NCBI RefSeq assembly: GCF_003952365.1
Contig: NZ_CP034443.1
Coordinates: 1,791,001 to 1,855,000 of the forward strand
From: Mesorhizobium sp. M9A.F.Ca.ET.002.03.1.2
Lineage (GTDB): Bacteria; Pseudomonadota; Alphaproteobacteria; Rhizobiales; Rhizobiaceae
Length of the DNA: 64,000 nucleotides
Direction of reading: 5' to 3'
The notes under the pieces were generated by a model. That model saw nothing but the letters and a program-made list of their open reading frames with translations. It was not told the DNA's origin and ran no database searches. Shown one piece after another: positions 7,985 through 16,266 of the stretch (position 1 is the stretch's first letter; each line of letters starts with the position of its first letter). Both the position numbers and the translations under genes were made by a program.

Positions 7985-8998
7985 TTACGCGCTTTGCGGC
8001 GCTCGGAGGTCGCAAATCAATCCTCCTGGTGACGCATCCGTGACGCGCTCCGTCAATGGTGAAAAGCGTGGATCACGTCGCCGATAGAGATAGCTCTCGG
8101 AAAGACCGAGGCGACGGCACGACTGGACGGCTGGTGATGAGGGGATCACGATGCGATCGCAGATTGCGGCCGTCGTCTTCACAAAAGCATGCTCCCACGG
8201 CTTCAACGTCCATCGGTCGCCGAGTTCCAACCGCTTGCGGACCCAGTGGGGCAGGATCTCGACGGCCGCCTTGAGAAGCGGCCGCTGAAGCGGTCGAGCC
8301 ACTCTCGGCAAGGCGGGAACCTCTTCCATGATTTCCAGGAACTCCGAGACGATCGGCGATGCGACGAGTCTTGGCCTCATCACGTCGAATAGCGCGTAAA
8401 GCTCGGTCTGAGACGTGGGCGCGCTGACCGCACCATAGAGAAGCGCGACGGGGCGAGACTCAGCAAACATCGCGTCCCGTTCGAAAAAATGCAGACGGTG
8501 CACATAGGTGTGATAGGCCTCCATAAAACCAAACTCGGCCGTCGCTTGCACCCAGTCCAGCAACTCCGGGTCGGTGGCGTGGTATGGCTCGCCTTCGCTG
8601 GTTCGACCTGAAACGCCGCCATGCATCCTGACCACACCTTCAATCATGGCCTTGGCCTTGGTTCGAGGGCCGTAGACCGTGATCAAGGCAGCGAGGCCCG
8701 TACGCTGCAATCGTCGGAGCGCATGGGAGCGAAATGTGCTGTGCTGCCAAATGGCGTCGCGAACCCGCGGCTCTGCCAATTCGAGCAGCACCGCAGTAAC
8801 CCCGCCGATGAACAGTGCAACAGGGTTCTTGAAGATACGCCAGGACAGGGAGTCAGGCGGCAACAGCGCCGGCTCGCCTTCCGGGGTCGAGAAGTCCATC
8901 TGAGGTCCGAGCCGCTGGCGCATCAACGACCGCGCAAGAGTGTCCACACGACGCTCAAGCGGGCGAGGCAGAGGAATGTTGCCCGAGTTGCGAAACAT
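7985..8998 (-). CDS. Oxygenase MpaB family protein (DUF2236)
   Basis: A 337-residue protein of the DUF2236/MpaB family, related to latex-clearing protein and the fungal MpaB oxygenase. Family features include PVALFIGGVTAVLLELAEP, VRDAIWQHSTFRSHALRRLQ, the conserved MHGGVSGRTSEGEPYHATDP segment, and EAYHTYVHRLHFFERDAM with histidines suited to heme binding. Members are heme-dependent oxygenases acting on hydrophobic substrates. Nothing here shows the substrate. It runs in the same direction as the antiporter gene but about 100 bases upstream of it, and downstream of the DUF4242 gene. Confidence 0.8.
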   Translation of the reverse strand: MFRNSGNIPLPRPLERRVDTLARSLMRQRLGPQMDFSTPEGEPALLPPDSLSWRIFKNPVALFIGGVTAVLLELAEPRVRDAIWQHSTFRSHALRRLQRTGLAALITVYGPRTKAKAMIEGVVRMHGGVSGRTSEGEPYHATDPELLDWVQATAEFGFMEAYHTYVHRLHFFERDAMFAESRPVALLYGAVSAPTSQTELYALFDVMRPRLVASPIVSEFLEIMEEVPALPRVARPLQRPLLKAAVEILPHWVRKRLELGDRWTLKPWEHAFVKTTAAICDRIVIPSSPAVQSCRRLGLSESYLYRRRDPRFSPLTERVTDASPGGLICDLRAPQSA

Positions 8999-9216
8999 GG
9001 TACGCGTCCTGGGAACAGCAAGCGTTAGACCGGCGCCTGGCGGATGAACGTCTTTGGTCTTCCCGCCGTTCCAACGGCAAGCACAACAGGTGCTGGCCGA
9101 GGATAATGTAATGCTCTGTTTCGGGATGCCGATAGCCCACGGCGTTGCGTTTGCTGCGCATGACTCCGCAAGAACACCAGGCCCGGATGGTCGTCACGAG
9201 CCCGGTCGTGCCGGTC

Positions 9217-9480
9217 TTATGGGGTAAGATCGAGCGCCGGTACGATTCTGTTATAGGGCAGCCCCGCATCGTCGTTTAGACGCTGCACGTCGGTATCGGA
9301 GACAGCGTCAAACAGGCACATGCAGCGCCCGTCCTCCGGTGCGAAGGTCGAGCGCAGATACCTGATGTCGGTGCCCTTGGACGTCATCTCGGCGGCCTTG
9401 CTGATCGCCGCCTTCTGCGCATCTCCCAGAGCTTCCATGCTGATGCCCTTGAGGTCGCGTTCAACCATATAGACGGTCAT
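9217..9480 (-). CDS. DUF4242 domain-containing small protein (SCO4226-like)
   Basis: An 87-residue protein of the DUF4242 family. It shows the characteristic start MTVYMVERDLKGISMEAL, then IRYLRSTFAPEDGRCMCLFDA and a C-terminal VQRLNDDAGLPYNRIVPAL. A strong AGGAGGAG ribosome site precedes the ATG, which decides this start over a much longer reading that would run antisense through the LysR gene. Members are small ferredoxin-like-fold proteins, one reported as nickel-binding; the role here is unknown. It is divergent from the LysR regulator gene, a typical regulator-target arrangement. Confidence 0.85.
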   Translation of the reverse strand: MTVYMVERDLKGISMEALGDAQKAAISKAAEMTSKGTDIRYLRSTFAPEDGRCMCLFDAVSDTDVQRLNDDAGLPYNRIVPALDLTP

Positions 9481-9553
9481 TTCCAGATCTCCTCCTGGTT
9501 CAGTGACCACAGGAGTTGAACGCAATGGCGGGCGAAAGAGAACGACATTTTTT

Positions 9554-9567
9554 CTATCAATCGATAG
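9554..9567. promoter_or_regulatory. Inverted repeat in the DUF4242/LysR divergent promoter region
   Basis: CTATCAATCGATAG has 5-base arms (CTATC and GATAG) around a 4-base centre. It lies in the 150-base gap between the divergent DUF4242 and LysR genes, followed by a second ATCGAT at about 9578-9583. LysR-type regulators usually bind such interrupted palindromes next to divergent targets. Assignment is by position and symmetry only. Confidence 0.4.
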
Positions 9568-9630
9568 CCGACAGTTATCGATGAAGAGGCTACAATGTCG
9601 TTTCGTGGAACCGCCTCGGGAGGGCTCGCC

Positions 9631-10509
9631 ATGGAGATGTTTCAGGTCCGCTACGTGCTTGCCGCCGCGAAGATGCTGAACTTCACCAAGGCCGCCACCG
9701 ATTGCAATGTGTCTCAGCCTGCGCTCACCAAAGCGGTCAAGACGCTCGAGGATGAGCTTGGCGCGCCCTTGTTCCACCGCGAAGGAAAGCGCATCCTCCT
9801 GAGTGAGTTCGGGCGCTCCATTCTGCCGCATCTTCAGCAGATCATGCAGGAGGCCCACGCAACCAGGACGCTTGCCGATAATTTTAGGCTGCTCAACCAG
9901 GTGCCGATCCGCCTCGGCGTCATGTCGACCATTGGCCATGTGAAGCTCGCCCGGTTTCTCGCAAAGTTCCAGCGCGACTATCATGGCGTCGAGCTCGAAG
10001 TTAGCGAAGCGAGCGTTCAGGAATTGAAAAACAGGCTTGAGCAAGGCGATCTCGATCTGGCCGTTCTTAATCCGCTGGAGGGACTGGGAGCGGCTTTCCG
10101 CGTCCATGATCTCTACAGTGAGCGTTATGTCGTCGTATTCGCGCCGGATCACCGGCTTGCGACCCTTAATGCAATCAAGTTGGTCGATCTCTCTCAGGAA
10201 CCCTATGTCGATCGTCTGTCCTGCGAAATGCGGGACCTGGTGATGGGTGTGTGCCGGGAAAGAGACGTCAGCCTTTATGCCCGCTTTCGTTCCGAGCGCG
10301 AGGATTGGGTCCAATCAATGGTGTTGGCGCGGATCGGATTCGCCTTCATGCCTGAATATTCGGTGACATCGCCTGAACTTCTGCAGCGCCCGCTGATCGA
10401 ACCCGCGGTGGCACGCACGGTGTCCCTGGCTAGCGTTCCGGGTCGGCCATATAGCCCGGCGACGGCAGCAATGGTCCGAGCTGCCCAAAGTTTCGATTGG
10501 CCGGGCTAA
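9631..10509 (+). CDS. LysR-family transcriptional regulator
   Basis: A 292-residue LysR-type regulator. The N-terminal winged helix-turn-helix is plain (MLNFTKAATDCNVSQPALTK, then TLEDELGAPLFHREGKR). The C-terminal two-lobed effector domain begins near VPIRLGVMSTIGHVKLARFL. The ATG at 9631 is chosen because GGGAGGG lies 4-10 bases upstream; an in-frame ATG at 9595 lacks a good site. The divergent neighbour encodes a DUF4242 protein, the likely target. The inducer is unknown. Confidence 0.9.
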   Translation: MEMFQVRYVLAAAKMLNFTKAATDCNVSQPALTKAVKTLEDELGAPLFHREGKRILLSEFGRSILPHLQQIMQEAHATRTLADNFRLLNQVPIRLGVMSTIGHVKLARFLAKFQRDYHGVELEVSEASVQELKNRLEQGDLDLAVLNPLEGLGAAFRVHDLYSERYVVVFAPDHRLATLNAIKLVDLSQEPYVDRLSCEMRDLVMGVCRERDVSLYARFRSEREDWVQSMVLARIGFAFMPEYSVTSPELLQRPLIEPAVARTVSLASVPGRPYSPATAAMVRAAQSFDWPG

Positions 10510-10558
10510 CCGTTTATTGCTGAAGCTCGAGCTACTGCTGATTTGAGATGCCGTCTGC

Positions 10559-10592
10559 GCCGCCCTGGTGTTCCCCCCGGGGCGGCTTACTG
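10559..10592. terminator. Hairpin between convergent LysR and RTX genes
   Basis: Arms GCCGCCC (10559-10565) and GGGCGGC (10580-10586) enclose a 14-base loop and are followed by only a short T-containing tail. The position between two convergent genes suits a terminator, but the weak T-run makes this uncertain. Confidence 0.35.
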
Positions 10593-10667
10593 CGCAATCG
10601 AGAGAGAAGCCCTTCGCATGGGCGCGATTACGCCTGGTCGATTTAACTGCGCCCCACCCACGCGCTC

Positions 10668-12173
10668 CTAGATCACGAAGAAGTCGTCCACAGTGAGGAA
10701 TGTGCTCGGATCCACGGCGGCAAACTTGACAGCCGCCGCTCCTCCTGCCCCGTCCACATCGAACAGCAGGTCGCCGGTCCCCTTGTCGTAAATTATGCGG
10801 TCGCTGTCATCGATGGCTTGCTTGCCGACGACGAAAGCCGCAGCGAAAAGCGAGCCGGCCGATAGCCCGACGAATGCGGAGCTGTCCAGCCAGAACACGT
10901 CGTCGATCGCATTGAAGTCTTCTATCCTGTCGTAGTTCGCCGGCCCGAGTGCGTCGAACACGAAGACATCCCTGCCCGGGTCGCCAGCCAGCCGGTCGCG
11001 GCCGGCGCCGCCATTGAGAATGTCGTCGCCAACACCACCCCGCATGTCGTCGGAGCCGGCGCCGCCGTCGAGGACGTCGTCGCCGGTGTCACCGCGGATG
11101 CCGTCCGCGCCCTCACCGCCGCTGATCTCGTCATTGCCGGCGCCGCCTTTCAGCCAATCGGTGCCCCCGCCGCCAATGATGTCGTCGGCGCCCGCGCCGC
11201 CGAATAGCTGGTCGTGGCCGGCGCCACCGTCGAGCGTATCGTTGAACGGGGTGCCGCTGATGCGGTCGCCGCCGCCCAGCGCGGCGACGAGCACGGCATG
11301 GTCATAGCTTGCGTAGCTCACGATGTTTTTGGCGTCGGTCAAGGTGATGGATTCGGCCGGCGGAGTGACTGTGATCGTAATCGTCGCTAAATTGCTGTTG
11401 CCCTGACCGTCCGTGGCGTAAACAGTAAAACTGTCGGTGCCGATGAAGCCGGCATCTGGCGTGTAGTCGAACAGGTTTCCGCTCAGAAAATCCGCATGAT
11501 AGTGCAGGGTGGTGCCATAATGACCCTGGTGGAACGGGTAGTAGTTACCGTCGAAACTCGTCCCCTGCGCTAGGGTGCCGTTGTCCGGCCCGTCTACGAT
11601 GACAAAGTTCAAGAGGTCGTAGTCGGCATCTGCCGCGCTGAACTTAATGTCGTCGAGAGGTTGCGCCTGCGAAACCGACAAGTCCAGGTCGGCAACGATG
11701 GGCGTGTGATTGACGAAGGTGTCGGACTGAAGCACGCCCCCTTCCAAGATGATCTGGTGCTGACCGTATTGAGTGTTTTCGCCGCCGAAATATTCGTTCG
11801 CCCCGATCCATGTCACCGTGATGTCGTCGGGGCTGTCGGCGCTGACCGAGACGATCTGGGCCGACAGGAACGCCGCCTGGTCGGACACGGTGCGGAGCAA
11901 ATTGCCTTCGTTGTCGAAGACCTGCGTTTCCACGGTCGTCCAAGTCTCGATCCTGCCTTCATGGGTGAAGCTGGTGATGGTGAAGAAGCCGTCGAAAACA
12001 TCGACAGAAGCCAGTTCGATCCGACCGAAAAGGAAATCCGGCTTCGCCCCTACCGGTCCGATTACGTCCCCGTCGGTCTCTGTAATACTGAATAGGACCG
12101 CGTCAGGGCTAGGATTGGGATCCTCGGGTTCGTTCCATACGACAAGTTCACTGCCATTGCTCAAGGTCGGCAT
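10668..12173 (-). CDS. RTX-type calcium-binding repeat protein, probable type I secretion substrate
   Basis: A 501-residue acidic protein without a Sec signal. About residues 155-270 form a cadherin/Ig-like bacterial domain (DYTPDAGFIGTDSFTVYATD). About residues 298-400 carry nine or so glycine-rich nonapeptide repeats of the GGxGxDxLx type (GGAGHDQLFGGAGADDIIG, GGAGNDEISGGEGADGI), which bind calcium in a beta-roll. A C-terminal tail of about 90 residues (FDALGPANYDRIEDF to the end) resembles the uncleaved type I secretion signal of the serralysin-like group. No ABC/HlyD exporter lies nearby, so export must rely on genes elsewhere. The biological role is unknown. Confidence 0.88.
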   Translation of the reverse strand: MPTLSNGSELVVWNEPEDPNPSPDAVLFSITETDGDVIGPVGAKPDFLFGRIELASVDVFDGFFTITSFTHEGRIETWTTVETQVFDNEGNLLRTVSDQAAFLSAQIVSVSADSPDDITVTWIGANEYFGGENTQYGQHQIILEGGVLQSDTFVNHTPIVADLDLSVSQAQPLDDIKFSAADADYDLLNFVIVDGPDNGTLAQGTSFDGNYYPFHQGHYGTTLHYHADFLSGNLFDYTPDAGFIGTDSFTVYATDGQGNSNLATITITVTPPAESITLTDAKNIVSYASYDHAVLVAALGGGDRISGTPFNDTLDGGAGHDQLFGGAGADDIIGGGGTDWLKGGAGNDEISGGEGADGIRGDTGDDVLDGGAGSDDMRGGVGDDILNGGAGRDRLAGDPGRDVFVFDALGPANYDRIEDFNAIDDVFWLDSSAFVGLSAGSLFAAAFVVGKQAIDDSDRIIYDKGTGDLLFDVDGAGGAAAVKFAAVDPSTFLTVDDFFVI

Positions 12174-12471
12174 CCTGTCTCTTCCTTGCCTTTGCGCCTG
12201 GACGTACTGCGGATGACCCCGATTTCAACGATTAACATGTTACGCGAGACGGATCGGTGACAAACCGAACCGCTTTTCGTCTTCTTCGAATGTAGTTAAT
12301 TCTGTCTCTCGGCAGTCGGATAGAGCTCAATGCGAGCATCGGCACCGCTTGGTGCCGCAAAGGCAATTTATGCGGAGCAGAGAGCGTTGTTTGAGGCTGT
12401 TTGGGCCATCTTACGGAAACACGTTGCGCCGCATGGCGAATGCGATCAGACCAGCTATGGATGGAGCTCTC

Positions 12472-12903
12472 ATGAAGAAGACTGTCGTCAGGGTTGTCTG
12501 TGCCATCGGCCAAGCGGGGCAGCTCGGCCTCAAAGGCCGCCTTCCATGGGAAGGCGAGCGGTCGCCGGAGTTCGTCGCCGACGTGGCACGGTTTTTCGAC
12601 CTCACAAGGGGACACGTCTTGCTCGCCGGTCCCAAGACGATCGCGAGCGTTCCGGATTTTGCTCGCGCGGATCGGGAACTTGTCGTCGTTCGCTCCAGCA
12701 TGGATCCCAAGGACACGCTCCAGCGCTTTGCCGGCCGGGTGGTCTTCATCGGCGGCGGTCCACCGGTCTGGGACGCCTACGCGCGCTTCGTCAGCCACTG
12801 GGATGTCACGCGGCTGCCCTATGACGGGCCGGCGGACCGCTGGTTCGATGCAAGATGGCTTATGGGAGGTGGCGAAGTTGCCAGCAATCACCGCGACCAA
12901 TGA
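12472..12903 (+). CDS. Short dihydrofolate reductase
   Basis: A 143-residue dihydrofolate reductase-fold protein, somewhat shorter than usual (about 160). Recognisable elements are AIGQAGQLGLKGRLPWEGER (substrate loop), an acidic residue in VADVARFFDLT at the usual catalytic position, RGHVLLAGPKT (NADPH site) and the VVFIGGGPPVWDAYA segment. The ATG at 12472 has a GGAG site, and upstream in-frame codons lack support. It should reduce dihydrofolate to tetrahydrofolate. It lies in the accessory block, away from folate genes, so it may be an additional copy; a related reductase activity is possible. Confidence 0.8.
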   Translation: MKKTVVRVVCAIGQAGQLGLKGRLPWEGERSPEFVADVARFFDLTRGHVLLAGPKTIASVPDFARADRELVVVRSSMDPKDTLQRFAGRVVFIGGGPPVWDAYARFVSHWDVTRLPYDGPADRWFDARWLMGGGEVASNHRDQ

Positions 12904-13092
12904 AGAAGGACCCGATCACCTTTTGAACATGTGAGGAGATGGCGTCATGCGACGCTCGCAATTGGACGACTGCAAAGTGTCACTCCGGCCGGTGGGCTGA
13001 AGGCCAGCCAACGAGGCGCGCTGGGAACGCCGCCCGGAATTCTATGGGATGGCGGCGCACCATGTTTACAGGGTGCAAGCGATTTCCGCTTT

Positions 13093-13137
13093 CCACCCAG
13101 GGCGGCTGTGCGGTACCAAGCGTCGGATTTCACCGCT
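13093..13137 (+). repeat. Direct repeat, right copy
   Basis: This copy of the repeat at 5905-5955 keeps CCACCC, GGCGGCTGTG and GGTACCAAGCGTCGGATT in the same order and orientation. It ends at the stop codon of the DUF1402 gene (minus-strand TAG at 13136-13138), so the repeat boundary coincides with the 3' end of that gene. Confidence 0.6.
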
Positions 13138-14095
13138 AAAACAGCGCCTTCAGCTCCGGCAATTTGTCGTTGACCAGCCAGCCATAGTAATTTTCCTCGG
13201 GCAGCTTCTCCGGCTCGCCCGCGGCACGGCGTCTGTCGTTTTCGGCCTTCAGCGCATGGGCGCGCTGTTCCGGATTGCCGACATTGTAGAGCGTCGATGT
13301 GATCCCGGGATTGCCCGATATGTCGAAGCCGGCAATGTCTTTGTAGGCATCAATCGATTTGCGGAGCGCCGCCGCGACATAGGACAAGGTGAGGTCGGGA
13401 TCCATGATGGTCTTGTAGACCGCGTTCGGATCGCCGACGTCGAGCTTCGGCAGGCCGGAAACCTCGTTCACGAGATCGCTCATCTGCAAGGCGGTCAGCG
13501 GATTGAGCTGGCCGAGGCCGAAGGTCTGGCCGGCATAATAAGGCTGGAAAAAGGTGGCGCCGAAGCGGTCGTCGGGAAAGCTCTCCCCGTCGACGTTCTT
13601 GCCGCGAAAGGACTGGTTCCACACCTGCTCGCGGCACGCCCAGAGCGCGTAGCTGTCCGATTTTCCGGCGCATTTCTGGAATTGCGGCCGCTGCACGAAA
13701 TCGGTGATGTCCTCGCCGTCATAGGCGAAGGACAGCTTGCTCGACAGATAGGAGATCGCCTTGACGTAGTAGGTCTGCAGCCGGTCGTAGGCATCGACAT
13801 TGTACGTGTGCTCGCCGACGATGGCGCCGACGATATGCATCGGGTCGATGCCATATGTCGCCGCCGCTTGGCTGATCTTGCCGCGAAGATCGGCGTCGTT
13901 CTGCAGCAGCGCATAGACCTTGCGGTATTTCGCCTGGAAGGTGGTGTTGGTGGCCTGGGTGCGCCGGCTCGAGGCGCCCGGTATGTTGGGCTGCTCGGCA
14001 TTGCGGTTGCCCGGCGGCACCATCGTCGCCGCTTGCGCGGCGAACATGGCTGTCGCCAGCGTCAGCCCGAGAATGACGAGGATCAGTTTTTTCAT
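13136..14095 (-). CDS. DUF1402 family exported protein
   Basis: A 319-residue protein of the DUF1402 family found in Hyphomicrobiales. It starts with a Sec signal peptide (MKKLILVILGLTLATAMF, cleavage after AAQAA near residue 23). The mature part has YGIDPMHIVGAIVGEHTYNV and GQTFGLGQLNPLTAL, which recall lysozyme-like or lytic transglycosylase motifs, so a periplasmic peptidoglycan role is possible but unproven. The start at 14095 is the one giving the signal peptide. A large perfect hairpin lies just upstream at 14114-14152. Confidence 0.82.
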   Translation of the reverse strand: MKKLILVILGLTLATAMFAAQAATMVPPGNRNAEQPNIPGASSRRTQATNTTFQAKYRKVYALLQNDADLRGKISQAAATYGIDPMHIVGAIVGEHTYNVDAYDRLQTYYVKAISYLSSKLSFAYDGEDITDFVQRPQFQKCAGKSDSYALWACREQVWNQSFRGKNVDGESFPDDRFGATFFQPYYAGQTFGLGQLNPLTALQMSDLVNEVSGLPKLDVGDPNAVYKTIMDPDLTLSYVAAALRKSIDAYKDIAGFDISGNPGITSTLYNVGNPEQRAHALKAENDRRRAAGEPEKLPEENYYGWLVNDKLPELKALF

Positions 14096-14113
14096 GCGCC
14101 GCCGCCTATAACA

Positions 14114-14152
14114 GCGCATGACCCCCGGAAGCAATTTTCGGGGGTCATGCGC
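14114..14152. promoter_or_regulatory. Perfect 14-bp inverted repeat upstream of the DUF1402 gene
   Basis: GCGCATGACCCCCG (14114-14127) is mirrored exactly by CGGGGGTCATGCGC (14139-14152) around an 11-base loop. It lies 18 bases before the DUF1402 start and about 200 bases after the hslU stop. There is no T-run on either strand, so it is not a simple terminator. It could be a leader hairpin, a regulator site or a lone repeat element. Confidence 0.5.
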
Positions 14153-14348
14153 AGAATCAACTGCTACGGCGTCCTTTGCGCATTCAAAGGCTGCGCGGTG
14201 CCGTAGTCGCCGGGCAAACTAGGTAAAGCTCCAGGTCGAGTCGAGAGCCCCTTCGCCTGCCGAGACAAAAGGTGGCCATATGCTTCCATTTGGCCACACG
14301 TTGGAGAATCCCCGCCCACCCTGCACCGGAATGCCCGGCGCCGTCGTC

Positions 14349-15662
14349 TTACAGGATGAATCGCGACAAATCCGTGTTTCTGGACAGGTCGCCGACATGC
14401 TTCTCCACATAGGCGGCGTCGATCGTTACCGACGTGCCGTGGCGGTCCGGCGCGTCATAGGAGATCTCGTCCAGCACCCGCTCCATCACCGTCTGCAGCC
14501 GCCTGGCGCCGATATTCTCGACGCTGGCGTTAAGGTCGACGGCGATGCCGGCCAGCGAATCGATGGCGTCGTCTGCGAACACGAGATCGACGCCCTCGGT
14601 CTTCATCAGCGCGATGTACTGCTTGATCAGGCTGGCCTCCGTCTCGGTCAGGATGCGGACGAAATCGTCCTTCTCCAGCGCGCGCAGCTCGACGCGGATC
14701 GGCAGGCGGCCCTGCAGTTCGGGCAGCAGGTCGGACGGCTTGGCGACGTGGAACGCACCCGATGCGATGAACAGGATGTGATCCGTCTTCACCGGTCCGT
14801 ATTTGGTCGCGACCGTGGTGCCTTCGACCAGCGGCAGCAGGTCGCGCTGCACGCCTTCGCGGGACACACCGGCGCCCATGCCGCCCTCGCGCGAGGCGAT
14901 CTTGTCGATCTCGTCGAGGAAGACGATGCCGTCGTTTTCGGTCGATTCGAGCGCCCTGCGCACCACCTCATCCTGGTCGAGCAGCTTGTCGGACTCGTCG
15001 CCCACCAGCAGCGCGTAGGATTCCCTCACCGTCGTCTTGCGGGTCTTGGTCTTCTGGCCGCCCATCGCTTTCGACAGCATGTCGTTGATGTTCAGCACGC
15101 CGATATTGGCGCCTGGCATGCCGGGAATCTCGAAGCCGGGCATGCCGCCGGTGCCGGTGTCGCTCACTTCGATCTCGATCTCCTTGTCGTCGAGCTCGCC
15201 GTCGCGCAGCTTCTTGCGGAAGGAGTCGCGCGTGGCCGGGCTCGCCGTCTTGCCGACGAGCGCTTCCAGCACGCGTTCCTCGGCGTTGATATGCGCGCGC
15301 GCCTTGACATCCTCGCGCATCTTTTCGCGCACCAGCCCGATGGCGATCTCGACCAGGTCGCGGATGATCTGCTCGACGTCGCGGCCGACATAGCCGACCT
15401 CGGTGAACTTGGTCGCCTCGACCTTGACGAACGGCGCACCGGCAAGGCGCGCCAGGCGGCGCGAAATCTCGGTCTTGCCGACGCCGGTCGGGCCGATCAT
15501 CAGGATGTTCTTCGGCATCACCTCCTCGCGCATCTGGCCTTCGAGCTGCTGGCGCCGCCAGCGGTTGCGCAAGGCGATGGCCACGGCGCGCTTTGCGTCC
15601 TTCTGGCCGATGATGAAGCGATCGAGTTCCGAAACGATTTCGCGGGGCGAGAATGTGCTCAT
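14349..15662 (-). CDS. hslU: ATP-dependent protease ATPase subunit HslU
   Basis: A 437-residue HslU (ClpY), full length for the family. Residues 57-64 are the Walker A loop (GPTGVGKT) and [10 protein letters not shown] near residue 255 is Walker B. The pore-loop context VGYVGRD and the C-terminal end DLSRFIL, which inserts into HslV, are both present. It unfolds substrates for the HslV peptidase in the cytoplasm. The start at 15662 lies 4 bases after the DUF2585 stop, so it is translated as the last gene of the hslV operon. hslV is not adjacent but two genes upstream. Confidence 0.97.
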   Translation of the reverse strand: MSTFSPREIVSELDRFIIGQKDAKRAVAIALRNRWRRQQLEGQMREEVMPKNILMIGPTGVGKTEISRRLARLAGAPFVKVEATKFTEVGYVGRDVEQIIRDLVEIAIGLVREKMREDVKARAHINAEERVLEALVGKTASPATRDSFRKKLRDGELDDKEIEIEVSDTGTGGMPGFEIPGMPGANIGVLNINDMLSKAMGGQKTKTRKTTVRESYALLVGDESDKLLDQDEVVRRALESTENDGIVFLDEIDKIASREGGMGAGVSREGVQRDLLPLVEGTTVATKYGPVKTDHILFIASGAFHVAKPSDLLPELQGRLPIRVELRALEKDDFVRILTETEASLIKQYIALMKTEGVDLVFADDAIDSLAGIAVDLNASVENIGARRLQTVMERVLDEISYDAPDRHGTSVTIDAAYVEKHVGDLSRNTDLSRFIL

Positions 15663-15666
15663 ATCA

Positions 15667-16266
15667 CTAAATTCCACTTTGCCACTGCCGGATGGACTCG
15701 AACGGATGCAGCAGCATGATCACGTTGAGTGTCAGATTGTCCCTGATGATGGTGCCGACACCGAATTCGAAGATGAGGGCGAGGGTAACGATCACCCATA
15801 TAGGAAGCCTCCGCGCCATCACAAATCCCAGCACCATCGCCAGCGTGTCCGCCACCGAATTGATGATGCTGTCGCCATAGTAATCCAGGGAAATTGTGCC
15901 GGCGCGATAGCGCTCGATGATCAAAGGGCTGTTCTCGAGAAGCTCCCAGCCGCCCTCTATGACGACTGCGAATGCCAGCCTGAGCCCGATCGGCGAGCGT
16001 GGGAACAGAAACCACGCCAGCGCATAGAACAGGAAGCCGTGGATGATGTGCGAGAACGTGTACCAGTCGGAAATGTGCTGGGAATTTTCCGAGCTCTGCA
16101 CGATGCCGTGCCATAGCTTGACATAGCCGCATGTGCAGATCGGCGTCCGACCCATGCCGTAGAGGGCTCCAGCCTGGAAGATGACCAGGCCCAGGACGAG
16201 CAGAAGCCCCATCCGCCAGCTGTCTTCATAGGCCGAGACGGGTTTGTCGGCGCCGCTTGTGCTCAT
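15667..16266 (-). CDS. DUF2585 family membrane protein
   Basis: A 199-residue predicted inner-membrane protein of the DUF2585 (UPF0314) family of alphaproteobacteria. Four or five hydrophobic segments are visible ([53 protein letters not shown]). Conserved polar pieces between them include [11 protein letters not shown] and [15 protein letters not shown]. Its start codon overlaps the preceding GNAT stop by one base (TAATG), and hslU follows after 4 bases. The function is unknown. Confidence 0.88.
   Translation of the reverse strand: MSTSGADKPVSAYEDSWRMGLLLVLGLVIFQAGALYGMGRTPICTCGYVKLWHGIVQSSENSQHISDWYTFSHIIHGFLFYALAWFLFPRSPIGLRLAFAVVIEGGWELLENSPLIIERYRAGTISLDYYGDSIINSVADTLAMVLGFVMARRLPIWVIVTLALIFEFGVGTIIRDNLTLNVIMLLHPFESIRQWQSGI

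Noticed and set aside
9481..10314. Long N-terminal extension of the DUF4242 protein antisense to the LysR gene
   Set aside because: The strong AGGAGGAG site and family length fix the start at 9480; the extension is the reverse of the LysR coding sequence.
10975..11285. Regularly spaced repeats resembling a CRISPR or minisatellite
   Set aside because: The periodicity encodes the GGxGxDxLx calcium-binding repeats of the RTX protein and is explained by protein structure.
12931..13135. Small plus-strand frames before the DUF1402 3' end
   Set aside because: They run through the direct repeat and into the opposite gene, with no domain. Better read as intergenic or remnant sequence.
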